Shown here one piece after another: positions 53,776 through 61,625 of a stretch of DNA of 64,000 nucleotides. Each line of letters starts with the position of its first letter. Positions within the stretch are counted from its first letter, which is position 1. The translations under genes were made by a program, and so were the position numbers. The notes beneath the pieces were generated by a model, which saw only the letters and a program-made list of their open reading frames with translations, searched no databases and was not told the origin of the DNA. This DNA comes from Owenweeksia sp965214115 (GTDB lineage: Bacteria > Bacteroidota > Bacteroidia > Flavobacteriales > Schleiferiaceae): NCBI GenBank assembly GCA_965214115.1, contig CBDCAU010000007.1:1-64000 (forward strand), given 5' to 3'.

Positions 53776-54074
53776 GGTTAATCATTGAAGATGAAGCCTT
53801 TGATTCACTCGAAAGGGCGCTTAAATTTTTGGAGCAGTAGGAAGTGCCGCCTGATAAAATAACAGAAATTAAAAACGGCCTTTTTGAACAAATGCAACTG
53901 GCGGCAGAAAATCCTTACCACTATCGAAAATCGTTGTATTTGGAACATTTGGAGTTGGGTCACCGAAGGTTGGTCTGGAAAAATTACAAAATCATTTATC
54001 GGGTGGAGATGGGATATGTGATTGTAACCGATGTGTTTCACGCGCGGCAAGACCCTGCCCAAATGAGAGGGTGA
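53772..54074 (+). pseudogene. RelE/ParE-family toxin interrupted by an in-frame amber codon
   Basis: From ATG 53772 the frame reads MRLIIEDEAFDSLERALKF and stops at TAG 53838-53840 (codon 23). The same frame then continues without interruption to 54074. It has recognisable RelE/ParE features: NPYHYRKSLYLEHLELGHRR, VWKNYKIIYRVEMGYVIV and VTDVFHARQDPAQM. A GTG at 53844 could restart, but the product would lack the first helix. The usual length is about 95-100 residues; 100 codons are present here. Most likely an inactivated toxin next to an intact antitoxin. Confidence 0.82.
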
Positions 54075-54113
54075 AACTTTGAAAGCCTTCCCAACTAACC
54101 TCAAACCAACGGT

Positions 54114-57011
54114 TTAAACCGTCGGCTGCAACTCTCGCGCCCGCTCCAATTCCGGCCCCAAAAACTGGCCCGTATAACTCTTTTTGCTCTTCACGATTTC
54201 CTCCGGCAGTCCTTCAAACACCACTTTCCCGCCGGCGCCGCCGCCTTCCGGCCCGATGTCGATAATATGGTCGGCCAGCTTTATCACGTCCATATTGTGT
54301 TCGATAATCAAAACCGTATTTCCTTTATCAACGAGTTTGTCCAGCACCTCCATCAGCACGTGGACATCCTCGAAATGCAGGCCGGTGGTGGGTTCGTCCA
54401 AAATATAGAGCGTCTGCCCGGTGTCGCGCTTGCTCAGTTCAGTGGCGAGTTTTACGCGTTGTGCCTCGCCGCCGGAGAGCGTGGTCGATTGTTGGCCCAG
54501 CGTGATGTAGCCCAGCCCCACATCGTGCAGGGTTTTCAGTTTGTTGTAGATTTTTGGGATGGCTTCAAAAAATGAAGTGGCTTGATTCACGCTCATTTCC
54601 AGCACATCGGAAATGTTTTTTCCTTTGAAACGGATTTCCAAAGTTTCGCGGTTGAAACGCTTGCCTTGGCAGGTTTCGCAGGGCACGTAAACGTCCGGCA
54701 AAAAATTCATTTCGATGACCCGAATCCCAGCGCCCTCGCAGGTTTCGCAGCGGCCGCCTTTCACGTTGAAACTAAATCGGCCCGGCTTGTACCCACGGAT
54801 TTTCGATTCGGGCATATTGGCAAATAAATCACGGATGGGCGACAAAACCCCCGTGTAAGTCGCTGGGTTGGAGCGCGGTGTCCGCCCAATCGGACTTTGG
54901 TCGATGTCAATCACCTTGTCAATCAACTCCAGCCCGTCGATTTTTTTGTAGGGCAGCGGTTTTTTTACGGATTTATAAAAATGCTGGCTCAGTGCCGGAT
55001 ACAGCGTTTCGTTCACCAAAGTGCTCTTGCCACTGCCCGAAACGCCCGTCACCAAAATCAATTTTCCTAATGGAAATTTTACCGAAACATTTTTCAGATT
55101 GTGGCCGGTAGCGCCTTTTAAAACAATGTGTTTTCCGCTGCCTTTGCGGCGATTTTCCGGCAGGGCGATTTCCTTTTCCCCATTCAGATATTGCGCGGTC
55201 AGGCTGTCGCTTTTCAGAATATCGTCCCATTTTCCCTGTGCGGTGATTTTGCCGCCGCGCCTTCCCGCCAAGGGGCCGATGTCGATAATGTGGTCAGCTT
55301 TTTCCATCATTTCGCGGTCGTGTTCCACCACGATGACGGAGTTGCCGATGTCCCGCAAATCCATCAGCGATTCGATGAGTTTGTGATTGTCGCGCTGGTG
55401 CAGGCCGATGCTGGGTTCGTCCAAAATGTAGAGGACGTTCACCAGTTGCGAACCGATTTGAGTAGCCAATCTTATACGCTGCGCCTCGCCGCCGCTCAAA
55501 CTTTTCGCGGGGCGGTTCAAACTCAAGTATTCCAGACCGACATCCAACAAAAAGCGAGTGCGCGTCCGCAACTCCTTCAAGATTTCCTGCCCAATCTTCT
55601 TTTGGTTCTCGTCCATTTTTGCAGGAACGGAATCAAACCAAGCTGCCAAATAACCGAGGCTGTGGTTGGCTAAATCGGAAATATTTTCATCGCCAATCTT
55701 AAAGTGGCGCGACTCGGTTTTCAGCCGCGCGCCCGCGCATTCGGGGCAGGTGATTTTATTCATAAAATTCTCCGCCCAGCGCTTGATGGATTTGCTCTTG
55801 GTTTCCTGCGCCTGACTTTCTATGAAATTGATAACCCCCTCAAATTTAAGCGAATAGCGCCGCTTCACGCCCAAGTTTTTATTCTCTACTTCAAAAGATT
55901 CATCCGCGCCGTACAGAATCACGTCCATCCCTTTTTTGGGAATTTTCCCCACGGGCGTATCAACGTCAAAACCGTATTTGTCGCCAATGATTTCGATTTG
56001 GTTGAAAATCCAAGTGCGCTTGTATTCACCCAGCGGCGCAAGGCCACCAGCTTTCACGCTCAGTTTTGGGTTCGGTATAATCTTCTCAATATCAATCTCC
56101 TGCACTTCTGCCAACCCATTACAGCGCGGGCAGGCCCCTTTCGGGGAATTGAAGGAAAAGGTGTTCGGCTCCGGTTCGGGATAGGCAATTCCGGTGGTGG
56201 GGCACATCAAATTGCGGCTGAAAAATTTCGGATTTTCACCATCCAAATCGGTAATCATCAACGTACCTTGGCCCTGCTGCATCGCCACGGTGATGGATTC
56301 TTTCAGGCGTTTTTCGCTGGTGGCGTCCACTTTCAGCCGGTCGATCACCACCTCGATGTCGTGCGTTTTGTAGCGATCCAGTTTCATCCCGCGCGTCACA
56401 TCTTTCATCTCGCCGTCCACGCGCACTTTTAAAAAACCCTGTTTAGTCACGCTTTCAAACAGCTCCCGATAATGCCCTTTGCGGGAACGCACAATCGGCG
56501 CTAAAATGTTGATTTTTTGACCGTTGTATTTTTCCAAAATCAGCTCGCGGATTTTCTCATCCGTGTAGCTCACCATTTTTTCGCCCGTTTTATAAGAATA
56601 GGCAATCGACGCCCGCGCAAAAAGCAAGCGCATAAAGTCATAGATTTCGGTGACCGTACCGACGGTCGAGCGCGGGTTTTTGCTGGTGGTTTTCTGTTCG
56701 ATGGAAATGACGGGGGAAAGACCGTTGATTTTATCGACATCCGGCCGCTCCAGATTTCCCAAAAACTGCCGCGCGTAGGCTGAAAAGGTTTCGATGTAGC
56801 GCCGCTGCCCCTCCGCATAAATCGTGTCGAAAGCCAGCGAAGATTTTCCGCTGCCGCTCAATCCTGTAATCACAACCAGTTGGTTGCGAGGGATTTGTAC
56901 GTCAATATCTTTTAAATTATGAACGCGCGCGCCATACACTTCGATCATTTCGGGCGCTTCCACGGCGCTGCCGTTTTCCAATATTTTTTCGGGATTTTTC
57001 AAGGGGTGCAA
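54114..57011 (-). CDS. uvrA: excinuclease ABC subunit A
   Basis: 965 residues, near the usual 940-960. Two ABC ATPase modules: Walker A GLSGSGKSSLAFDTIYAEGQ near residue 50 and GVSGSGKSTLVNETLYP near 660; signature motifs LSGGEAQRIRLA and LSGGEAQRVKLA; Walker B LYILDEPSIGLHQRD and LYILDEPTTGLHFED. Zinc sites are CPRCNG with CPECAG, and CETCEGAGIRVIEMNFLPDV with CETCQGKR. UvrA detects DNA damage together with UvrB. The ATG at 57011 is the only start ahead of the first ATPase. Standalone, likely own promoter. Confidence 0.96.
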   Translation of the reverse strand: MHPLKNPEKILENGSAVEAPEMIEVYGARVHNLKDIDVQIPRNQLVVITGLSGSGKSSLAFDTIYAEGQRRYIETFSAYARQFLGNLERPDVDKINGLSPVISIEQKTTSKNPRSTVGTVTEIYDFMRLLFARASIAYSYKTGEKMVSYTDEKIRELILEKYNGQKINILAPIVRSRKGHYRELFESVTKQGFLKVRVDGEMKDVTRGMKLDRYKTHDIEVVIDRLKVDATSEKRLKESITVAMQQGQGTLMITDLDGENPKFFSRNLMCPTTGIAYPEPEPNTFSFNSPKGACPRCNGLAEVQEIDIEKIIPNPKLSVKAGGLAPLGEYKRTWIFNQIEIIGDKYGFDVDTPVGKIPKKGMDVILYGADESFEVENKNLGVKRRYSLKFEGVINFIESQAQETKSKSIKRWAENFMNKITCPECAGARLKTESRHFKIGDENISDLANHSLGYLAAWFDSVPAKMDENQKKIGQEILKELRTRTRFLLDVGLEYLSLNRPAKSLSGGEAQRIRLATQIGSQLVNVLYILDEPSIGLHQRDNHKLIESLMDLRDIGNSVIVVEHDREMMEKADHIIDIGPLAGRRGGKITAQGKWDDILKSDSLTAQYLNGEKEIALPENRRKGSGKHIVLKGATGHNLKNVSVKFPLGKLILVTGVSGSGKSTLVNETLYPALSQHFYKSVKKPLPYKKIDGLELIDKVIDIDQSPIGRTPRSNPATYTGVLSPIRDLFANMPESKIRGYKPGRFSFNVKGGRCETCEGAGIRVIEMNFLPDVYVPCETCQGKRFNRETLEIRFKGKNISDVLEMSVNQATSFFEAIPKIYNKLKTLHDVGLGYITLGQQSTTLSGGEAQRVKLATELSKRDTGQTLYILDEPTTGLHFEDVHVLMEVLDKLVDKGNTVLIIEHNMDVIKLADHIIDIGPEGGGAGGKVVFEGLPEEIVKSKKSYTGQFLGPELERARELQPTV

Positions 57012-57235
57012 AATTACGGGCTGCGAGGGGAATTTGAACCCGCGCGCGCACTTATCCTTTTATCCCTTCATCCTGTTATGAAAATAAAATAGACCGCACG
57101 CAATCCGAGGAGAAATAAAATACCAAAGTAAATTTCTATTGGAAAGCTCCCATTTTTTGTATGCGAATTATAAGTAGCGTCAAGAAGTTTTCTATACCAA
57201 ATTTTCAACCCCGACAACATTGATTGTGAAAAAAC

Positions 57236-57362
57236 ATAATACGAAGCGGAGCGCGACCGCGAAGCCCTACAAAACTGGAACGCTTTGCTAAAACTGGGCG
57301 GAAAAATCGTCATTTCGCGCTGGCCTACCAAGTTGTGGGGAGGCCACATAAGCAACGCCTTT
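57236..57362 (+). pseudogene. possible gene remnant (plus strand), unidentified
   Basis: In the 350-bp gap between uvrA and the transglycosylase gene, plus-strand codons from about 57239 read like real protein (EAERDREALQNWNALLKLGG then KIVISRWPTKLWGGHI). There is a stop immediately ahead (TAA) and no start. It runs into the 3' end of the transglycosylase gene. Codon choice is host-like. I do not recognise the family. The remaining 57012-57235 shows nothing. It could be chance. Confidence 0.25.
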
Positions 57363-57364
57363 GG

Positions 57365-58372
57365 CTATTCCTTTTTGGTAGCCGTGTCTGATATGGGTTC
57401 AGGCAAATTTTCTACCGATTCTTCCGGTACTTCCCCCGCCTCTCCCGACAGTTGAAAATGCCCTTTTTTGGGAATGTCAATCACATATTTCTTCCCTGAT
57501 GAATTGGGCAAATAATCATAGCGCAGCCAAGGGTTGTGATATTTTAGGATGCGGTAGTTGATGCCCATTTGTTCCGCGAATTTCCCGAAATCCGCCACGG
57601 AAGTATCCACGGTCACGGTTTTGGTAGGAATCGTTTGGTACAAATCTTTTTCGCGGAAATGGAAACCGAATTTGTCGGGGTTTTCCAAGATTTCCTTCAC
57701 CGCCAAGATGCGGAAAACGTAGCGGCCCGTCTCGGAATTCAAAGTCATATCATAATAACTATTCCCGTTTTGCCGCTCCATTTGCCGCGTTACGCCAGCC
57801 ATTCCCATATTGTACGAAGCCGCGGCCAGCGTCCAATTCCCAAATTTTCGGTGGGCTTTATTTAGATATTTACAAGCCGCCTTCGTGGATTTTTCCACGT
57901 GGTAGCGCTCGTCCACTTCCTTGTTGATTTCCAGTCCGTAGCCTTTTCCGGTGCTTTCCATTATTTGCCAAAAACCCGTGGCGCCCGCTGGCGAAACCAC
58001 GTTCGTCAGCCCACTTTCGATGACCGCCAAATATTTGAAATCATCGGGGATGCCGTTTTTTTTCAAGATGGGTTCGATGACCGGAAACCACTGGTGGGCG
58101 CGCTTGAAATTCAGCATCGTGTTGCTTTGCCAGTAGGTGTTCACCAGCAGTTCGCGGTCCAGCCGCTCGTAGATTTCGGGGTCGGTGGCGGGGACGGCCT
58201 CGCCCGCAAAGTCGATGTTTTTGGGGTGCGTCAGCGCGTAAATCCCGTAGTTTTCATTGAAGAGGATTTGGAACTCGTCGTCGCTCATTTTATCATACGA
58301 AAAAAACGCGAACAGCCCGCCCAGCGTGAGCGCGGAAAAGGTAAGGGCGATTTTATGGAAATTCTTTTTCAT
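57365..58372 (-). CDS. membrane-anchored lytic transglycosylase (SLT domain)
   Basis: 335 residues from ATG 58372 (the frame is open to 58456, but that stretch overlaps rfbC). An N-terminal membrane anchor or signal (KIALTFSALTLGGLFAFF) precedes the SLT domain, about 95-240: catalytic Glu in AVIESGLTNVVSPAGATGFW, then STGKGYGLEINKEVDERYHV and the LAAASYNMGMAGV motif. The C-terminal 80 residues include a LysM-like YRILKYHNPWLRYDYLPNSS. It cleaves peptidoglycan between MurNAc and GlcNAc. Start overlaps the rfbC stop by four bases (ATGA), so the two are translationally coupled. Confidence 0.9.
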   Translation of the reverse strand: MKKNFHKIALTFSALTLGGLFAFFSYDKMSDDEFQILFNENYGIYALTHPKNIDFAGEAVPATDPEIYERLDRELLVNTYWQSNTMLNFKRAHQWFPVIEPILKKNGIPDDFKYLAVIESGLTNVVSPAGATGFWQIMESTGKGYGLEINKEVDERYHVEKSTKAACKYLNKAHRKFGNWTLAAASYNMGMAGVTRQMERQNGNSYYDMTLNSETGRYVFRILAVKEILENPDKFGFHFREKDLYQTIPTKTVTVDTSVADFGKFAEQMGINYRILKYHNPWLRYDYLPNSSGKKYVIDIPKKGHFQLSGEAGEVPEESVENLPEPISDTATKKE

Positions 58373-58920
58373 ACAAAATGGAAGTTGGAACGCAGTTCGG
58401 AGAAGGGGCGCGCCGCAATGTCTTTTTCGCTCAGGTTGGGATTTTCGATGCCCCAATCAACTCCCAAGTGCGGGTCGTTCCAAAGTACGCTGCCTTCGCT
58501 TTCTTTATTGTAAAGGCCGGTGCATTTGTAGGCAAAAATCGTGTTGTCTTCCAACGTCAAAAAACCGTGGGCAAAACCGGGCGGCACCCAAAACATATTC
58601 TTCTTTTCGGCCGTCAGTTTTACTTTGTGATGTTTCCCATAAGTGGGCGAACCGCGACGGATATCCACTGCCACATCCAGTGCCGCGCCTTGGATCACGC
58701 GCACCAGTTTGCCCTGCGCAAATGGCGGATTTTGAAAATGGAGCCCGCGCAGCACATTCTTCGCGCTCATCGACTGGTTGTCCTGCACAAATTCCTCGTC
58801 GATGCCAATTTCCGCAAAGGTTTTTTTGTTGTACGATTCATAAAAATACCCGCGCTCGTCGCCAAAAATATCGGGGATGATTTCGACCAAACCGGGGATG
58901 GAAGTCTCGATGATTTTCAT
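58369..58920 (-). CDS. rfbC: dTDP-4-dehydrorhamnose 3,5-epimerase
   Basis: 183 residues, a cupin fold. Catalytic His and neighbours in VLRGLHFQNPPFAQGKLVRV, then ALDVAVDIRRGSPTYGKH, and FWVPPGFAHGFLTLED. Makes dTDP-4-dehydro-L-rhamnose for polysaccharide synthesis; the other dTDP-rhamnose genes are not in the window. It could supply rhamnose to the exopolysaccharide made by the 23-50 kb locus. Upstream lies a 380-bp spacer filled with repeats. Confidence 0.95.
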   Translation of the reverse strand: MKIIETSIPGLVEIIPDIFGDERGYFYESYNKKTFAEIGIDEEFVQDNQSMSAKNVLRGLHFQNPPFAQGKLVRVIQGAALDVAVDIRRGSPTYGKHHKVKLTAEKKNMFWVPPGFAHGFLTLEDNTIFAYKCTGLYNKESEGSVLWNDPHLGVDWGIENPNLSEKDIAARPFSELRSNFHFV

Positions 58921-58988
58921 TGCGGCAAAGTTAGGAGTCAGGTCTCAGTTCGCAGAAGTCAGTTTGAAGTTTTGGATGCACCTTCGGT

Positions 58989-59261
58989 GCGGAGTTTTTT
59001 CACATAGGCCACATAGAGGTTTTCACATAGAATCACATAGGTTTAAACGCAAAAAAACTATGTGGAACTATGTGAATTTTTCTTGTATGTTCTATGTGAA
59101 ATCAATGGGGGCGCTCTGTTGGTTCTTAGTTTTCGGTTCTCAGTTTTGGCGCGGAGTTTTTTCACATAGGCCACATAAGGGTTTTCACATAGAATCACAT
59201 AGGTTTAAAAGCAAAAAACTATGTGCAACTATGTGAATATTTCTTATATGTTCTATGTGAA
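58989..59261. repeat. two direct copies of a ~112-bp CACATAG palindromic repeat
   Basis: Copy 1 spans 58989-59101 and copy 2 spans 59151-59261, each beginning GCGGAGTTTTTTCACATAGG and ending TTCTATGTGAAAT, about 90% identical. Each is itself a palindrome: TCACATAGAATCACATAG pairs with the CTATGTGxAACTATGTGAA half. The copies are 49 bases apart in the rfbC-rpe spacer, 58921-59302, which has no gene. Confidence 0.88.
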
Positions 59262-59302
59262 ATTAAGTGGAAGTGCCGCTGGGTCAGCGCCCAGAATGAC
59301 AA

Positions 59303-59962
59303 CTAAGAACCGACAACTTTCAACTCCCCAATTGTCTCCACCGGATTATCACTCTTAAAAACAAAACTCCCCGCCACCAAAACATCCGCGCCGCAATCCA
59401 CCAGTTTTTGCGCGTTTTCAGAAGTCACGCCGCCGTCGATTTCTATCAGAGTTTCGGTATTGTTTTTTGCAATGATTTCCTTTAATTCTTTAACCTTGTC
59501 GTAAGTTTTTTCGATAAATTTTTGCCCGCCAAAGCCGGGGTTCACGCTCATCATACAAACCAAGTCAATATCCTGAATCACGTCTTTCAAAACCGAAACC
59601 GGCGTGTGCGGATTGAGGGCCACGCCCGCTTTCATCCCGTCGTTTTTGATGGCTTGCAAAGTGCGGTGCAAGTGCGGCGAAACTTCATAATGTACCGTCA
59701 AAATATCCGCGCCCACTTTCTTGAAATCCGCGATGTAGCGCTCCGGCTGCACAATCATCAGGTGCACGTCCAGCGGTTTTAGCGCGTGTTTTTTAATGGC
59801 GGAAATCACGGGCATCCCAAAGGAAATATTGGGGACGAACACGCCGTCCATCACGTCGAGGTGAAACCAGTCGGCGCGGCTTTCATTCACCATTTCGCAG
59901 TCGCGCTGCAGGTTGGCAAAATCGGCGGCGAGGAGGGAGGGGGCGATGAGGGGGTTTTTCAT
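59303..59962 (-). CDS. rpe: ribulose-phosphate 3-epimerase
   Basis: 219 residues, a TIM barrel. Landmarks: APSLLAADFANLQRDCEMV at the start, HLDVMDGVFVPNISFG, LDVHLMIVQPERYI, MMSVNPGFGGQKFIEKT, and EIDGGVTSENAQKLVDCGAD with the catalytic Asp. It interconverts ribulose 5-phosphate and xylulose 5-phosphate. Nine bases separate its ATG from the stop of the small gene ahead (59972-60241), and about 40 bp of its 5' end are repeated at 60299-60338. Confidence 0.95.
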   Translation of the reverse strand: MKNPLIAPSLLAADFANLQRDCEMVNESRADWFHLDVMDGVFVPNISFGMPVISAIKKHALKPLDVHLMIVQPERYIADFKKVGADILTVHYEVSPHLHRTLQAIKNDGMKAGVALNPHTPVSVLKDVIQDIDLVCMMSVNPGFGGQKFIEKTYDKVKELKEIIAKNNTETLIEIDGGVTSENAQKLVDCGADVLVAGSFVFKSDNPVETIGELKVVGS

Positions 59963-59971
59963 TGAGAAAGA

Positions 59972-60241
59972 TTAGGCAAATTCTTTTATCCCTTCAGAGA
60001 TTCTGTCCAAAGCGGCTTTGTTTTCCTTGAGCTGGCGGATGAAGGCCGCCACATCTTCGTTGGAAATGTCGCGTTCCTCTTGGGCTTCCTCCATTTTGTT
60101 TTGCCTGATTTTTTCGATGAGCGACTTGTTTTCCTCTTTGTTTTTTTGCACACAAGCACGGATTTCTTCCAAATCTATTTCTGAAAAATTGGCGGGTTCC
60201 ACCACTAAATTTATCTCGTCGGGTTCTCTGATGTAAGCCAT
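59972..60241 (-). CDS. small acidic coiled-coil protein, second copy of 'Y' (MAYIREP family)
   Basis: 89 residues from ATG 60241 (the frame is open to 60268). It begins MAYIREPDEINLVVEPANFS and continues as charged helix (EEIRACVQKNKEENKSL). The opening matches the protein at 61452-61619 (MGHIKEPIDVDLVVEKTNYS): same spacing of I-[KR]-E-P and L-V-V-E-x2-N-[FY]-S. Function unknown. The upstream partner gene is reduced to a remnant here, and the gene sits directly ahead of rpe. The short downstream member of a two-gene set would fit an antitoxin-like role, but this is inference. Confidence 0.7.
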   Translation of the reverse strand: MAYIREPDEINLVVEPANFSEIDLEEIRACVQKNKEENKSLIEKIRQNKMEEAQEERDISNEDVAAFIRQLKENKAALDRISEGIKEFA

Positions 60242-60251
60242 AACTTTTGTG

Positions 60252-60350
60252 TTAAAAATAGCGTTCAATCAATTTTGTAGCTTCTGGTGCATAAATGGCC
60301 ATTTCGCAGGCGCGTTGCAGGTTGGCAAAATTGGGGGCAACAATCGGCAT
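60252..60350 (-). pseudogene. chimeric remnant: duplicated rpe 5' end joined to the tail of an 'X' (GNAT-like) gene
   Basis: A 32-codon frame. Its first half (NFANLQRACEM) copies rpe codons for DFANLQRDCEM; the DNA at 60299-60338 is about 90% identical to the rpe 5' end. Its second half, IYAPEATKLIERYF then stop, resembles the last residues of the X protein at 61626-62144 (IDTEEAQFLVKRYY). It ends ten bases ahead of the second Y gene, in the position where a full X gene is expected. Confidence 0.6.
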
Positions 60351-60436
60351 TGGGCGAAGTTTATCTTTGGGCAAAGGTAAGAGCGGCTCCGGCTTTCGGA
60401 TTCCGAACTTTTACTCTTTTGAATGAAAATCTAAAA

Positions 60437-61297
60437 ATGAAGGTGTTTATCAAAATTATTTTATTGACTGGTTTTTGTTTTCAATCCTTTTCGGTTTTCG
60501 CTTGCGAATGTTTTGCAAATAGTTGCGAAAGAGTAGTGGAAAGCACAATGGTGGTAGGCGAGATAGAGGAGATATTTTACAATGGTCGCTTGTTAAAAGA
60601 AGGCGAGTCGGGTTTTAATCACGATTGGAAAACACTTAAAGAATATTGGGAGCGGGAACAAGAATGGGTAAGAGGAAGAAAAATAGCTTGGTTTCGGGTG
60701 ATTGATGCGGACGATAGCACCGTGGTTGGCGAACTCGTAAAAGTTTACGTGGATATTGGTAGCAGTTGCGCCTCGGATATGAGCTACGGTTTTTATTCCA
60801 TTCAATGGGGATTCAACAAGGAAGGTGATACGATAACCACGGGAGTAAATTCCTGCACCGAGAAAAAACAATTCGCAACCCTAAAAGAAGCAAAAGCAGA
60901 TTATCAAAAAAATTTGAAGAGAAAAGCGGAATGCCTTGAAATAAAGAGCAAAGGGGAATTTCCTTTTGAAATAGCTTTCCAACCCTTTCAAATATTAGAT
61001 ATCTCACCCAAAACACGGGAACAGGTCTTGAAGAAATTTAAAACCATAGAACCAACCATTTGCGATACTAACTTGCCCAAATACCCTTATGAGAAAATTT
61101 ATGTAACCTTTATGATTTTGAGTACGGGCCAAGTACACGAGACGAAAGTTGTTAAGGGTTTGGAAAACGATGAAAATCGTCGCCACAGCATTTCTAAACA
61201 ATATAGGTCATACACAATGCCTCAAATAAAATTGGCCGATGGTGGAGAGTTTTTGTCTTACCAAATTACAATTCCACTATGTATAGAATCATATTGA
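60437..61297 (+). CDS. exported protein with TonB-C-like C-terminal region, unknown function
   Basis: 286 residues. The signal peptide is at 1-21 (KIILLTGFCFQSFSVFA), followed by a Cys-rich stretch ACECFANSCER. The C-terminal part (about 215-286) reads PKYPYEKIYVTFMILSTGQV then HETKVVKGLENDENRR, which is similar in layout to TonB C-terminal domains used in energy transducers. I do not recognise the N-terminal part. ATG 60437 is chosen because the signal peptide follows; the frame opens at 60287 inside the rpe duplication. Convergent with the rpoD-fragment region. Confidence 0.72.
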   Translation: MKVFIKIILLTGFCFQSFSVFACECFANSCERVVESTMVVGEIEEIFYNGRLLKEGESGFNHDWKTLKEYWEREQEWVRGRKIAWFRVIDADDSTVVGELVKVYVDIGSSCASDMSYGFYSIQWGFNKEGDTITTGVNSCTEKKQFATLKEAKADYQKNLKRKAECLEIKSKGEFPFEIAFQPFQILDISPKTREQVLKKFKTIEPTICDTNLPKYPYEKIYVTFMILSTGQVHETKVVKGLENDENRRHSISKQYRSYTMPQIKLADGGEFLSYQITIPLCIESY

Positions 61298-61300
61298 ACT

Positions 61301-61328
61301 AAAAAACCCCCGCCATCCAGCGAGGGTT
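61301..61328 (-). terminator. duplicated rpoD-type terminator
   Basis: On the minus strand AACCCTCGC pairs with GCGGGGGTT around TGGATG, followed by TTTTTT. The stem is identical to the rpoD terminator at 62170-62197, with two loop changes. It lies four bases after the stop of the convergent gene ending at 61297. Confidence 0.85.
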
Positions 61329-61338
61329 TCCATTTTCG

Positions 61339-61425
61339 TTATCCCAAATACGTCTTCAAAATCTTGCTCCGCGACGTGTGTTTCAGCCGCCGAATCGCTT
61401 TTTTCCAAATTTCCGCAATCGCCCG
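61339..61425 (-). pseudogene. fragment of the rpoD 3' end
   Basis: The last 18-20 codons of rpoD are repeated (KHTSRSKILKTYLG then stop, preceded by KAIRRL). Three differences occur in the first ~60 bases and identity then drops to about 75% further in. Together with the terminator copy this forms a ~100-bp direct repeat of 62167-62270. No gene is connected to it; it lies 27 bases beyond the stop of the Y gene. Confidence 0.85.
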
Positions 61426-61451
61426 ACCAAGCTGCAAAAAGCTTTGAAGAG

Positions 61452-61619
61452 CTAAATAAGTTCTTTCTCTTTCATTTGCTCCTCCAACTGTTTAATAGTG
61501 GCTTGGTTTTTTTCTCGTTTCTTTTTAAAAAAAGCTTCCAGTTCTCGGATTTCCTCTTCTGAATAGTTGGTTTTTTCCACCACCAAATCCACGTCTATTG
61601 GTTCTTTAATATGTCCCAT
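61452..61619 (-). CDS. small acidic coiled-coil protein 'Y' (MGHIKEP family)
   Basis: 55 residues. It begins MGHIKEPIDVDLVVEKTNYS and continues as a charged helix (EEEIRELEAFFKKKREKN). The start lies six bases after the stop of the GNAT-like gene, so the two are one transcript. It is homologous in its first 35 residues to the 89-residue protein at 59972-60241. No domain recognised; small proteins with this type of opening seem common in Bacteroidota, but I know of no assigned role. Confidence 0.72.
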   Translation of the reverse strand: MGHIKEPIDVDLVVEKTNYSEEEIRELEAFFKKKREKNQATIKQLEEQMKEKELI

Positions 61620-61625
61620 AATTTT

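Noticed and set aside
57015..57050. tRNA-like T-arm sequence (GGTTCAAATTCCCC on the minus strand) near the uvrA start
   Set aside because: The T-stem does not pair well and no D-arm, anticodon arm or acceptor stem can be drawn upstream.
57068..57355. 95-residue minus-strand frame with a hydrophobic end
   Set aside because: No start signal, no domain, and it is antisense to a better coding-like stretch; the hydrophobic part arises from AT-rich DNA.
58989..59261. possible CRISPR array
   Set aside because: Only two long repeats that are self-complementary and ~112 bp each, no regular spacers and no cas genes.
60287..60436. 50-residue N-terminal extension of the exported protein at 60437
   Set aside because: It runs through the rpe duplication and precedes a good signal peptide that starts at ATG 60437.
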